The notes under the pieces are model-generated. The model was not told the origin of the DNA and made no database searches. It saw only the letters and a list, made by a program, of their open reading frames with translations. This document shows, piece after piece, positions 39,178 to 50,391 of a DNA stretch of 64,000 nucleotides (positions are counted from its first letter, which is position 1; every line of letters starts with the position of its first letter). Source of the stretch: Tillus elongatus (Eukaryota; Arthropoda; Insecta; Coleoptera; Cleridae); the NCBI GenBank assembly GCA_964006375.1, contig OZ023267.1:13183846-13247845 (forward strand), given 5' to 3'. The position numbers were made by a program, and so were the translations under genes.

Positions 39178-39627
39178 ATGTCTATCGATAAGTTCGGACG
39201 TTCCCAATCCAATAAAGGTTCTAAGTTTAAAATTATTGAAAGAGAGATTTTCCCAAGAACTGATAGTGGTGATTTTGATTTGCAAAGCCATAGATTGTGT
39301 AACATCGCTGATCCAGTCGATGCAACAGATGGTGTAAATAAAAAATTTGTTGATGTATGGATAGACGACTATCAGAAGAACAAAGATGAGGTAAAACAAA
39401 GAATCATTGCCATACTACTTGAAGCTGTACACAAACCTGAGTTGGAAGATTTAAAAAACGAATTTGAAAATAAATTGAAAATTTTAGTTAAGAACATAAC
39501 TGCTCAAGTTTTAAAAGATATTGATGTGTTAAAGAATAAGAAGCTAAAGAATAAGCTGGGAGAAATAGACAGCAAACTAAAAGATTTACATGATAAGTGG
39601 ATACTTTTAAATCCAACATCGCCATGA
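39178..39627 (+). CDS. Fibre-like coiled-coil protein
   Basis: 149 residues from the ATG at 39178; upstream in-frame codons back to 39112 overlap the previous gene. The segment HRLCNIADPVDATDGVNKKF resembles the short repeat in phage and virus tail or fibre proteins that leads into a trimeric shaft. A long heptad-rich region follows (about residues 55-140). The stop overlaps the integrase ATG as ATGA at 39624-39627. A receptor-binding or vertex fibre role is possible but not shown. Confidence 0.55.
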   Translation: MSIDKFGRSQSNKGSKFKIIEREIFPRTDSGDFDLQSHRLCNIADPVDATDGVNKKFVDVWIDDYQKNKDEVKQRIIAILLEAVHKPELEDLKNEFENKLKILVKNITAQVLKDIDVLKNKKLKNKLGEIDSKLKDLHDKWILLNPTSP

Positions 39628-40568
39628 GACGCAAAACTGTTGAACCATCTGATGCTAAAAAACAAATAATTACTGAGTTATATAAACCAGCAAGAATCAA
39701 TTTTAAACGTAGACGTACAATAATCAAAGGTTTAAATGATTTGTGGCAGATTGATTTAGCAGAATTTACAGACTACTACAAAGCAAACTCTGGTTACAAG
39801 TATATTTTAGTGGTTATTAATTGTTTTTCAAAGTATGTGTGGACTCGCCCTCTTAAATCTAAAACTGCTGAAGAGGTGACTAAAGCTATGGCTGATATTT
39901 TATCTACTAGTACAGCACCCTCTAACATCCAGTCTGATCTTGGTCGCGAGTTCTATAACTCAAAATTTAACGCCTTAATGAAAAAATATAACATCAATCA
40001 CTACAGCACTTATAGTGTGAAGAAGGCTGCAATGGTGGAAAGAGTCATACGTACCTTGAAAGAGAAGATATATAAAAATTTCAACTTGATTGGCTCCTAC
40101 AAGTGGGTTAATACACTACCTGATGTCACTGCTACTTACAACGCTACTGTTCATCGAACAACTGGTGTAAAACCTCAAGATGTTAACAAGAAAAATGAAA
40201 AAGCTATTCTGAAACAAGTTTACTCAAATCTGAAAGTCTTTAACAAAAATAAATTTAAAGTGGGTGATGTTGTACGTATAAGTAAAGCAAAAGCTCAATT
40301 TGAAAAGGGGTATACACCTCGCTGGTCAACAGAATTATTCAAGATTGTTAGTATTCATTTCACAAATCCAACCACCTATTTAATAGAAGACATGCAAGGT
40401 AAACCAATCAGTGGTGGATTTTATGAAGAGGAGCTACAAAAGACTGCAACCCCTGATTATTATTTAGTTGAAAGAGTGATCAGAAAGAAAGGCGCCAAGT
40501 CGTATGTGAAATGGCTTGGTTTCGATAAATCTCATAATTCTTGGATACATTCAGATGATGTTAAATAA
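39624..40568 (+). CDS. Retroviral-type integrase (rve) with C-terminal chromodomain
   Basis: 314 residues. The catalytic triad is Asp44 (WQIDLAEF), Asp105 (QSDLGREF) and Glu139 (MVERVIRTLKEK), with 33 residues between the last two. A chromodomain lies at about 271-314 (YLVERVIRKKGAKSYVKWLG … SHNSWIHSDDV), as in Polinton integrases. It joins linear element DNA to the host genome; the 6-bp duplication at 32515/42150 is the expected product of this enzyme class. Start chosen at the ATGA overlap. The frame is intact. Confidence 0.93.
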   Translation: MRRKTVEPSDAKKQIITELYKPARINFKRRRTIIKGLNDLWQIDLAEFTDYYKANSGYKYILVVINCFSKYVWTRPLKSKTAEEVTKAMADILSTSTAPSNIQSDLGREFYNSKFNALMKKYNINHYSTYSVKKAAMVERVIRTLKEKIYKNFNLIGSYKWVNTLPDVTATYNATVHRTTGVKPQDVNKKNEKAILKQVYSNLKVFNKNKFKVGDVVRISKAKAQFEKGYTPRWSTELFKIVSIHFTNPTTYLIEDMQGKPISGGFYEEELQKTATPDYYLVERVIRKKGAKSYVKWLGFDKSHNSWIHSDDVK

Positions 40569-40597
40569 GCTTATATATTTAATGTATTAATGTACTT

Positions 40598-40622
40598 AGA
40601 ATAAAATAAAAGTCTTTATTAA
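40598..40622. terminator. Overlapping convergent polyadenylation signals
   Basis: AATAAAATAAA at about 40600-40610 serves the + strand integrase. TTTATT at 40615-40620 (AATAAA on the - strand) serves the KilA-N gene. Confidence 0.6.
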
Positions 40623-40677
40623 AATAATGTTATTTTATTTTTTCATCTGGTTACATACAATTAAGCTAAGTGAACAA

Positions 40678-41616
40678 TTACAATTTATGTCGTAAATCAA
40701 TAATATCCTGAATAAACTTCTCCTGAGGTACATCTGCTATCTGTAGATCGTTTCTCTTCGCCTTGAGGTATTCGACTTCGGTCTTTATTCTGTTAAAGAG
40801 ATTTACAGAATTTGGATCATACAACATGTTTAAAACTACTTCGGAATCAGGGTGTTTATTTTTAAAGTTCTTGACAGCTCTTTTAAAACTTTTCTTCTGA
40901 GTCCTTACAGCATGATATGGATAGGTAGCATCCTTCTCATTTCTTGAAAGCAAACCAAAAACACAAAGTTTTCCAGGGTTGCTTGGTTTTGGAGATATAT
41001 CTTCTAAATGTTCTGTGATTTTAGCATTTGTTTCTCGCATACGCTGCACTTCATCATCTATCTCCATTAATTTCACTTCAATTTCTTTGAGGTTATCCTT
41101 GTATTTTTGATTAAATTCACTTACGAAAAAATCAAAAATAATTTGGTTGCACTTTTCATAGAAACTATTGGATATCCAACAAGCCAAATTTAATATTAAA
41201 TCTTTACAGACATATGTACCAGATATCAAGTTGTTTTCAGTCTGTGTTCCACCAAAGTCCACTAAGTATGTAGCGGTTGTAGGTGTTAGTTGAGATGTTG
41301 CTTCCGGCACATCTAGGGGGCCGGTATTCCGGCCCCCTAGATGTGACTCTGAGTGAACTCCTTTGGTTGAAATATTTAGGGTATCGGTATTCCGGCTACC
41401 TAACTGTTTCTTTAGCCGACCGTTGTAATAGACAATCAACTTTTTAGTTTTCTTATTTTCCAGCCAATGTCTGAATCTTTTCTCACCATCTTTACACAGC
41501 TTAGTCGCATTAAAATAACCAGTGTTCTTATCGATAATTAGTTGAAAGTCTCCAAATAAACCATACCAGAAGTTATCTTTGATTTGCTGGTAACACACAT
41601 CACTTAATGTAGCCAT
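40678..41616 (-). CDS. KilA-N domain protein with DUF3627-like C-terminus
   Basis: 312 residues from the ATG at 41616; an in-frame ATG at 41637 adds seven. The N-terminal KilA-N DNA-binding domain is clear: WYGLFGDFQLIIDKNTGYFN, then ATKLCKDGEKRFRHWLENKK. A region of inserted repeats follows (about residues 68-110), then a coiled coil (KEIEVKLMEIDDEVQRMRE). The C-terminal block (YPYHAVRTQKKSFKRAVKNF … LFNRIKTEVEYLKAKRNDL) resembles domains paired with KilA-N in large insect DNA viruses. It probably regulates replication or transcription. Its presence suggests gene exchange with large DNA viruses. Confidence 0.82.
   Translation of the reverse strand: MATLSDVCYQQIKDNFWYGLFGDFQLIIDKNTGYFNATKLCKDGEKRFRHWLENKKTKKLIVYYNGRLKKQLGSRNTDTLNISTKGVHSESHLGGRNTGPLDVPEATSQLTPTTATYLVDFGGTQTENNLISGTYVCKDLILNLACWISNSFYEKCNQIIFDFFVSEFNQKYKDNLKEIEVKLMEIDDEVQRMRETNAKITEHLEDISPKPSNPGKLCVFGLLSRNEKDATYPYHAVRTQKKSFKRAVKNFKNKHPDSEVVLNMLYDPNSVNLFNRIKTEVEYLKAKRNDLQIADVPQEKFIQDIIDLRHKL
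41308..41345. repeat. Perfect 17-bp inverted repeat inside the KilA-N gene
   Basis: CACATCTAGGGGGCCGG, loop TATT, CCGGCCCCCTAGATGTG. A weaker relative with the same core CGGTATTCCGG lies at 41376-41403. Both are GC-rich islands in AT-rich coding DNA and keep the frame. Confidence 0.93.
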
Positions 41617-41740
41617 TTTAAACACACTACTGAGCACTTGGATACGTTAGAGTTAACTGAAGCACGTCTTACCTCTACGATAACTAAATTTTGAATGAGT
41701 TTAACAGTGTGTAGCGAACAATTTATAGATGTTGATACCA

Positions 41741-42097
41741 CTATCGTTTGAAGCTGTATTTATTAATATTTATTTCCAACCACATTAACTGTTCCAACAT
41801 CCATCCGCTTTCAGCTTCTGCAAACTCCAAAGCTTTGGGGTAAATTTCGTCGATGAATTCTTGATATATACTTTCAAAATTAGTTGACAGTGTAACATTT
41901 TTATTTTTAGTATTAAATGACTTCATTTCTTTTTTATTTCGACTTTGGAGTACATACAAACCAAACAATTCTAAATTCATTTTAATTTCATTATGCTTAG
42001 CTAAAGCAGCTTCCATCAGATGAAACACTTTATGTCTTATTGTTTCCATAAACTGTTTAATATCAATACCTTTTTCGTATATACGATAGGTAGCCAT
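41741..42097 (-). CDS. 118-residue ORF resembling the leader domain upstream of element PolB
   Basis: The sequence has the order NLELFGLYVLQS, KSFNTKNKNVTLST, ESGWMLEQLMWLEININKY. In arthropod Maverick-type polyproteins I know this order as the segment immediately before the processed polymerase part. Here it stops cleanly after NINKYSFKR, and about 100 bp later the KilA-N gene begins. No exonuclease or polymerase motif follows in any frame. Either a larger gene lost its polymerase part, or the domain is a stand-alone gene. It begins 52 bp from the right end. Confidence 0.6.
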   Translation of the reverse strand: MATYRIYEKGIDIKQFMETIRHKVFHLMEAALAKHNEIKMNLELFGLYVLQSRNKKEMKSFNTKNKNVTLSTNFESIYQEFIDEIYPKALEFAEAESGWMLEQLMWLEININKYSFKR

Positions 42098-42149
42098 TCT
42101 GTTTTTAAAAGCTTACTTCCTGTCTGCCTCAAGTGACCCATTACCTACT

Positions 42150-42155
42150 TATGGT
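42150..42155. repeat. Right target-site duplication TATGGT
   Basis: Identical to 32515-32520. The interrupted module resumes as TATGGTACATTGTTCCTACT. Confidence 0.9.
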
Positions 42156-42283
42156 ACATTGTTCCTACTATATAGGTTATACCGGTAACCAAATTGATGC
42201 CTCCTCGCATTAGAGCGATATATTTGTAATTAAAAACATTTTAATGAAAATTCACTTCCATAACGCACTTGCTGCGCCCAGAG
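42150..42283 (+). repeat. Right half of the module interrupted by the virus-like element
   Basis: Continues the left half ending at 32520 and finishes CATAACGCACTTGCTGCGCC, followed by CAGAGTTTTTATATAC, as at 9283. Confidence 0.85.
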
Positions 42284-42284
42284 T

Positions 42285-43940
<1,656 letters not shown>

Positions 43941-43943
43941 CAG

Positions 43944-44031
43944 GCGAATTAAAACACTGTCTTCTAGGAGACCTTGATTTCCGCCTACGCATGTCGAGAG
44001 ACGCCGTTGCAAAATGTTTAAAGAACAAACG
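43944..44031 (+). other. Exon-like open segment of unknown origin
   Basis: An acceptor-like TTTCCAATTTCAG (43931-43943) and donor-like GTGATT (44032) frame 88 bp whose phase-2 translation is ELKHCLLGDLDFRLRMSRDA and so on. The last part resembles the N-terminal FRMSR segment of Harbinger-type transposases. It could be a pseudo-exon of a decayed transposase or chance. Confidence 0.25.
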
Positions 44032-44174
44032 GTGATTGTACCATGTCCCACCATAATCTAGTTTAACAATACCGGGGGTTTTAGAAAAACTGTCCGAGCT
44101 GCTAGTTGTAAAGTCATTTACATTCTTGTATCGTTACTCTCCAATCGCCAAAGCTTGTTTTAACGTCAGCCTAT

Positions 44175-44495
44175 TTCCGCAACTATGGCCGATGAGCGAC
44201 GTCAGGGAGCAGTCTCACTTCAGTATCCTGGAATTGTTGCGAACCCCCGCCTTTCTGCAAGGAGAGTGGAGATCTTTAACGTGTCCAACATTTCATGGTA
44301 CACAGGACTGGCGACTTTACACCCCCTCCCAAGAGGGAACGTGCAGACATTCACCTTGCTCAAATACAATGCCACAACAGCGGTTGGTGTTAATTTATAG
44401 TATGTACTGAAAAATAGTTTGACGCTTCTGCTGGGAATCGAACCCAGGAACTTTGGGTCCCAGAGACACACACCCTTATTACTGAACCATCGAGG
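44175..44495 (-). mobile_element. tRNA-derived SINE
   Basis: On the - strand the head (44495 to about 44428) reads like a tRNA. An A-box-like GGTTCAGTAATAAGG lies near 44487-44473. A perfect B box, GGTTCGATTCC, lies at 44444-44434 inside a 5-bp T stem, CTGGG…CCCAG (44431-44447). It lacks a full acceptor stem pairing, so it is not a working tRNA. The body continues to about 44175 and is shared with 50097-50236. Confidence 0.7.
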
Positions 44496-44889
44496 TTAAA
44501 TCACCAAAGCTTTCATCAATTTAAATAATATAGAATGATTTCCATTGTTATTTACATTTTCTCCGACTGTATACAGATACCCATGTAATTTTTGAGGCAT
44601 CATATAAAGTTTTGTATGACATTTCTGCTTTTTGTTAAAGTAACTCCATTTCGTAAAAACTAGTCAACTAGTTTCAAATTATCAAAAAGTATCAATATCT
44701 TGTAACTTTATTTTTCCAAACTGTCTCTTCTATTTCACGTATGCCGAAGAAAAATAGTAACTAATGTTGAAACGATAAAACAAAAAAGTTCTTAAAATAT
44801 ATCAACTATGGCAGAAAAATCCCAAGATTGAGTATAGTTAATTCTTGTTCTTAATTTTTTTCTTAATTTTTATTTTCTCAGCCGTCAAT

Positions 44890-45125
44890 ATTTATAAGAC
44901 TAAGAGAAACATTGAGACTAGATTTCGTCAACATCTGGCACAGCTGAGATACGGTAGTGTAGACAAGTCATGCGTGGCACAACATATTTGGGATAATAAC
45001 CACTACATTGGTAAAGAAACTCTGAAGCTTATCAAAAATATTAGACATCCAGCGAAGCTAGATGCGTACGAAAGTACTTATATTTCTAGGGCACTGAAAA
45101 ACAAAAGTTCCTTAAACCGAACTGG
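44890..45125 (+). pseudogene. PLE GIY-YIG C-terminal fragment
   Basis: Translation RNIETRFRQHLAQLRYGSVD, then [20 protein letters not shown], colinear with the copy at 46245-46574. The GIY strand is missing. A PLE terminal block follows at 45240-45460. Confidence 0.8.
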
Positions 45126-45239
45126 TTTGTAGTCCTCTGTTTGCGCTCTGTCTTTGATGCAGATAAACATTCCGAAACCTGTCAAGTAAAGTGATAAAGG
45201 AAGTTCAAAAACCTCGTCCGGCAATTAAAATACAGATAA

Positions 45240-45460
45240 TTTGCCTGCGGTTTAGTCTCCCTCTCGGTATCGTTCTTTACCTAAGACTCAGTGTAAAGGG
45301 TGATGTTTTAGTATAAAGTATTTTTCATCCTCTGATGACGCTAACTTTGTTAGTGAAACGATCGTCAGGTCTTTAAAAAGATGTGTTCTGGTGATTTTGG
45401 TTCTCCAAGTGTACTTATCAGTGCTCATCACAAGTTCCAATCTTCACTTAGTTCTAAAAA
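45240..45460 (+). repeat. PLE terminal block
   Basis: Reads CTCTGATGACGCTAACTTTG, GAAACGATCGTCAGG and GCTCATCACAAGTTCC. The next element presents the same block inverted from 45467, so two ends face each other. Confidence 0.75.
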
Positions 45461-45466
45461 TTCGCT

Positions 45467-47130
45467 ATGTGAAAACTGGAACCTGTGATGAGCACTAATA
45501 AGTACACTTTGAGAAACCCAAATCACCACAACACTTATTTCAGAGACCTTACGATCGTTTCGTTGACAAAGCCAACATCTTCAGAGGAAGATAAATTCTA
45601 ACCTAAACAACTAGCTACACGTATTTATATCGCGTCAAGGTAAACGAACTAGTCCGAAATAAAATTGTCGTCCAAGAACGATCGTTTGTTTATTGTGTGA
45701 TGAAACTACGAGGTCGAAGACCTGCTTTTAATCTTCTGGTCGACATATTTATGAGCCCTTAGCTAATATACGGATAATAGCTTTAAAGGAACCGAATTAT
45801 TTAAAGAATCTGCACGTTCCCTTTCGATCTAGAAATTTACTGTGTGGATATTGGATCACGCGGACAAACATCTGGCTAGATAAACAACATCAACTCCGCT
45901 CATCTTTTTTTTTTTAATAGAAAAACTAATACCGGGTGTTTGGCTCAACATGTTAACACTCTAACAAAAGATAAATAATTCAACTAAAATACTACATACA
46001 AACTGTATTTATATTGATGCTAATTCTTCGTGATAGTATTTATATTAAATTCATAGATACAAACAGAACAAACAGATCTTTAAGTCGAGACAAACGTATA
46101 GATTAGTATATGTATAAACCGGCCGAGTTATTGACATAATTTATTATTTTACAGACGAATTCGGAGTGTTTAAGCGGTCAAATGCAAAGTGAAAATAAAG
46201 GACTAGAAATTAAAGGTGCCGCACGATTCAATGAAGTTTTGTTCTTAATAGACCTTAATATAAAAAATACTTTCTAATGAATCAAGCATAGTTTGATGTC
46301 TAACGTTTTTGACAAGTTTCAAATTTTCTTTGTCAATGTGGTGATTATTATCCCATATATGTTGTGCCAGACATGATTTGTCCACCGTACCATATCGTAA
46401 CTGTGCGAGATGTTCACGAAATCTGGTGGCTATGTTTCTCCTAGTTTGACCCACGTATTTAAGATCGCAATCTTTGCAACTGATCTCATAAATACCGGAC
46501 ATTTCAGTGACTCTGTCTTTGTCTTTCGTATTATCCAACAAATTTTTTAAATTACTTTTCGTCGAAAAAGTCAAATGTAAATCGGCTTTCTTAAAAACAC
46601 CTTCCAGACCCTTCGTGGTTCATAAGGTAAACACACAATTTTTTTCTCTATTTTATCTTTCTTAAATGTCGTACATTCAGATATCATTTTCTTTGTTCTG
46701 TGTTTGTTAACAAATTTGTCTATTAAACCATCCGAGTAACCGTTATATCTCGCCACATTTTTTATGTATTTTAATTCTGTATTAAATCTATTTTTACTTA
46801 ACGAAAATCTAATCAATCTGTTTACTAAGAAATTTAAACTAGCCGTTTTTTGTGCAAACGAATGATGTGAGTCGTTAGGAATATAACTAATAGTAGCCGT
46901 TTCCTTCCTGTAGACATCGAATTCAAGCGAGCCATTATTTTTATTTTTAATAACTAGTACATCTAGGAACGAAAGTTTATTCTTGATTTCTATTTCGTGG
47001 GTAAATTTTATTGAATCAAATTGACTATTTAGTTTTTCAGACTTTGTCAACGAAACGATTGTAAGGTCTCTGAAATAAGTGTTGTGGTGATTTGGGTTTC
47101 TCAAAGTGTACTTATTCTAAAAATTCGTTC
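45467..47130 (-). mobile_element. Penelope-like element, 5'-truncated, with terminal repeats
   Basis: The coding remnant 46245-47104 is followed on its 3' side by an 800-bp terminal region (45467-46265), repeated inverted at 23868-24668. The 5' side begins with a reversed piece of the same terminal block (47035-47125). Such inverted terminal pieces are common in Penelope-like elements. Confidence 0.8.
46245..47104 (-). pseudogene. PLE RT C-terminus and GIY-YIG endonuclease
   Basis: The RT end includes IEIKNKLSFLDVLVIKNKNN and FDVYRKETATISYIPNDSHH (47030-46880). The GIY-YIG domain follows in another frame: SGIYEISCKDCDLKYVGQTR (about 46505-46445) with the downstream ATRFREHLAQLRYG helix and HIWDNNHH. 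A frameshift near 46600 separates the two. The catalytic RT core is missing. Confidence 0.87.
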
Positions 47131-47995
47131 CAGATGTGAGACGACGTCGGGCTATTCTTTGATTTCTTGATCAAAGCAAATATCTTTGTTTCTAAAATCA
47201 ATGTTAGAATGACTGTATGCACTGGTGACAAAAACGATGATATATTATGGTGTTATCTAAATAAAAAAATTCTCTGGTGACCCTGGTATTATAGACTGCC
47301 ATGATATAAAAGAATTTAAGACAATGCAAGAGAATGACCTCACCGGCGTGGTCCACTTCTAATAATCTGCTGCAACTTATAATAATAGGTCATATTTCCT
47401 TCAGGCACGTTGTCTTAATCGTGATTACTACTTTGGGTAAAACAATTATAGGTCAGAAAATATATTAGGTAGAAAATAGTTTGGATTTTTAAATTTGGCG
47501 TGTGCCACAGAACAGAGAACCTTGGTACAATTAAAACGATGTTTGGTAGCCGAAGAATTCGTGACGCATTTACTTGTCAGTACCCACCCACAATTGTACC
47601 TTCATAATTAATATACATAGCTAATTACGCAATATAAATTAAATGTAAATTAGCAAATCATTATTTTGTAATTGGTAAGATTATTTTCTTGGTTTTGAAC
47701 TTGTACTATTTTTTCTTTCTATTGTGTTTTTTGGTTCACACGCATTTTTTTGCCAGACGTCTATATTTCGTTTCATTAAAACTTTTGCAAGATATTGCTG
47801 GTAGTATTTTTAATGTAATTGTCATGTTATTAATTAACAGAAAACTGAGGTTTACCTTGAACGTATACTGCTTAGAGAAATACTTCAAACATATAATATA
47901 ATGATATTTATGTCAAAGTTTAAGGTGCCAGTGGAAAAGTTTTTTACGGAAGCGCTGAGTGAAAAAAAAGTTTTTGGGTGAAATTAATTTCACCT
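47131..47995. other. AT-rich non-coding interval
   Basis: No supported gene. A 70-codon hydrophobic ORF at 47689-47901 has no context. Confidence 0.4.
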
Positions 47996-47997
47996 TA

Positions 47998-50096
47998 CGT
48001 TAGGTTTGATTGTAAGTGGGCCATAACGGTCCCACCACTGCGAGCATAAGGTCTTTTGTGGCTCACGGCAAATAGTCTATATTTCGCCCATCAAAGCCAG
48101 CCTACTGCAGAGGTCGATAATTTTTGTCGGCGAAAGTTGATCCAGCCCTTCCGGAGCAAGCTTTGTCTTGCCAAAGAGCAGGTATATAGTCCTGTCTGCC
48201 GCCAAACAGGAACACAGTACGTGCTCTGCTGTCTCGTCACTCTCCATACACAGCCGACACTCAGTTTCCTGACTGACTCCAATTCGGTGCACTGGTGACG
48301 CGAGCGGCAGTGTCCTGTATACAGGCCGACTAGAGTACTCAGTTGTTGTCTGTTTAGCTCTGGAAGTTTTTTTAGCCCTGGACTCTGACAGGCCATTTAT
48401 GAAGGCCTTAGAGTGAGCTAATCCTGGCAGATTTTGCCATTGCTGGATTGTCATTCTTTCTGTCCAGGTCTTTAAGGTGCGTTTTGCTGTGCATGATGTT
48501 ATCTCCAGCACAGGTTCTGGTCCGATGAAGTCTCCCTAGGCTCCACTCCTGGCAAGCGCGTCGGCCGCAACATTGCCATCATGGTCCGAGTGACCCGGTA
48601 TCCAGACCAGCGACACCTCATTGGAGCTGTCCAGTTCGTTGAGGGCAGATTTACAACTCCCTACCGTTTTTGAATTGCAAGGATAGGAACCAAGAGCCTT
48701 TATGCTTGGTTATCTGAATATGTCTTTATCGATTTGTGTGTGCACTGGTTTGGTATACTTTCCCTTGCACACATCACGATGACACACTTCTGCGTGGTGT
48801 ATGGTTGCGTACTTTCCGAGGCTAGTTGATAGTCTAGCATCGGTATTGCTGCCATATGTGCCGGCTCCTGGGGACCCCCCCCCCCCCCCAAATCGGTTTT
48901 GGGACCGTCGGTATGCCAGCAGAGATCGGCCCTCGATAGGGTCGTTTGATTTCGTTCCCAGTTCTCCCTTTCCTGGAGGAAGGTCTGAAAAAGGCAGATC
49001 TCTACTGGTCTTTGTAGGCATCAAGTCTGAGACCATTCCCAGAATCTCCTGACCCTCAATGTCATCGAGGAGTGCGGACCCTCCCAGACTGATTTCCTTC
49101 GGCATGCTGTCGGCCGTTTGTTTTAATCTGTACGTTGTCCACCTCGCTACCCTCTCCAGCCAAATGTGAAGAGGTGGAATATTAAGGAGGACCTCCAGAG
49201 CGGCCGATGGAGCGGTGCTTATCGCTTCCGTTATCATCAGACAAGCTTGTCTCTGTAGATGAGCCAGTTTGGCCCTCGCGATACCACGAAGTGCCTTGGG
49301 CCACCAAACTATGGCTTCATATGTTATCATTGGTCTGATAACAACTACATAGAGCCAGTACATCTGTTGGGGGTTTGTTCCCCAGTTATTTCCATAGATT
49401 CTACGGCTTGTCCACAGAGACAGTTTAGCCCTGCGGATTACATTCTCTAACTGTACGTCCCAGTTGAACTTCTTATCTTGGGTAACCCCCAGATATTTTG
49501 CTTGTTCCGTTAATGGAATCGTTTCCCTCATAAGAATAGATGGTTTTAATTTGTCCAACCTTCTTCTTCTGGTAAATGGAACAATAATCGTTTTGCGGGG
49601 GTTCACAGACATATGTTCCATCCGACACCAATCACTCACTACATTTAGTGCCTCTTGAAGAGTACTTGCAAGTTCCTCCTCAGATTTGCCTCTAACCATT
49701 ATGACAAGATCATCAGCATACGCCTGAACTTTAATCTCCCACAACCCCAGGATAGCCAGCAAATCGTCCACAAAGAGGGACCACAGCAGGGGGATGACAA
49801 TCCCCCCCCCCCCCCCCCGAGGGCACCCCCTCGTAGTCCTGAAGCTAACCACCTCCCCCTGCAACGAGGTAATAACGGTCCGATTGTGAAGCATGCTTCC
49901 GATCCAGCCACAAATGGTGGGTTCCACCCCTCTAGCGATAGTGGCTTAGTAGAAGGAGATAGGTAATGCATTATTAAATGCTCCTCCAATGTCGAGAAAT
50001 GCAGCCACCGCCACCTCCCCGTTATCCAGGGAGTGTGTGATTTTCTCGACGTAATTGAGTGCTAACTCAGTAGATTTGCCAGTGTGGTAGGCTATG
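47998..50096 (-). pseudogene. R1/I-like LINE ORF2, 5'-truncated and frameshifted
   Basis: Same family as 29428-31173 but longer at the 5' end. RT begins around FLDIGGAFNN (about 50015-49985), VQAYADDLVIMVRGKSEEEL (about 49725-49665) is the active site, and KYLGVTQDKKFNWD is the thumb. RNase H is damaged: a G/C run near 48880-48895 breaks the WYSDGS motif. The knuckle is intact (CRLCMESDETAEHVLCSC, about 48255-48205). Two homopolymer C/G tracts (48879-48891 and 49803-49819) coincide with frame losses. It lies antisense and upstream of the Naa15 exons. Confidence 0.87.
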
Positions 50097-50236
50097 TTGG
50101 GCATATTAAATATTCCTACGCTCCTTACAGAAAGGCAGGGGTTTGGAAATTTTTCAGGATAGTGAGGTGAAAGTGCTCCCTGGCGTCGGTGATTGACCAT
50201 AGTCGCGGAAATATATCGACGTTAATAAAAGGAAAA
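50097..50236 (+). repeat. SINE body fragment
   Basis: Matches the 3' part of the SINE at 44175-44495 in opposite orientation (CTTACAGAAAGGCAGGGGTT, CCATAGTCGCGGAAATA), ending in an A-rich stretch. It directly abuts the truncated end of the LINE. Confidence 0.65.
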
Positions 50237-50391
50237 AAAGATATAAATATTTTTCTACAAGGGTTCTCCAAGTGTATTTGCTAAAAACGTTTTATTTTTA
50301 ACTTATATGCACCTGGCAGATACTTTTACGTTAAAAAAATTAATTGAGGTTTCTTAACTAAAAAATTAATTCCTTCGTGATTTTTTTCCAG

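Larger units (their letters stand above)
32521..42149. mobile_element. Polinton/Maverick-adintovirus-like integrated element, PolB-less, 9629 bp
   Basis: Both ends are fixed by an exact 6-bp duplication and by reconstruction of the interrupted target repeat. The ends are inverted over 8 bp (AGTAGGTA left, TACCTACT right), starting with AG as Polinton ends do. Gene content, left to right: MCP (-), 53-residue ORF (-), penton (-), protease (-), PLA2/pX protein (-), packaging ATPase (+), DUF8207-like (+), fibre-like (+), integrase (+), KilA-N (-), PolB-leader-like ORF (-). It has capsid, packaging and integration functions but no DNA polymerase, and it is shorter than the usual 15-20 kb. The inverted ends are unusually short, and about 1.1 kb at the left is non-coding. 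The - strand virion block and + strand packaging block share a compact divergent promoter. Confidence 0.93.

Noticed and set aside
44425..44495. Functional tRNA gene
   Set aside because: B box and T stem are fine, but the acceptor stem does not close and the sequence continues into a SINE body.
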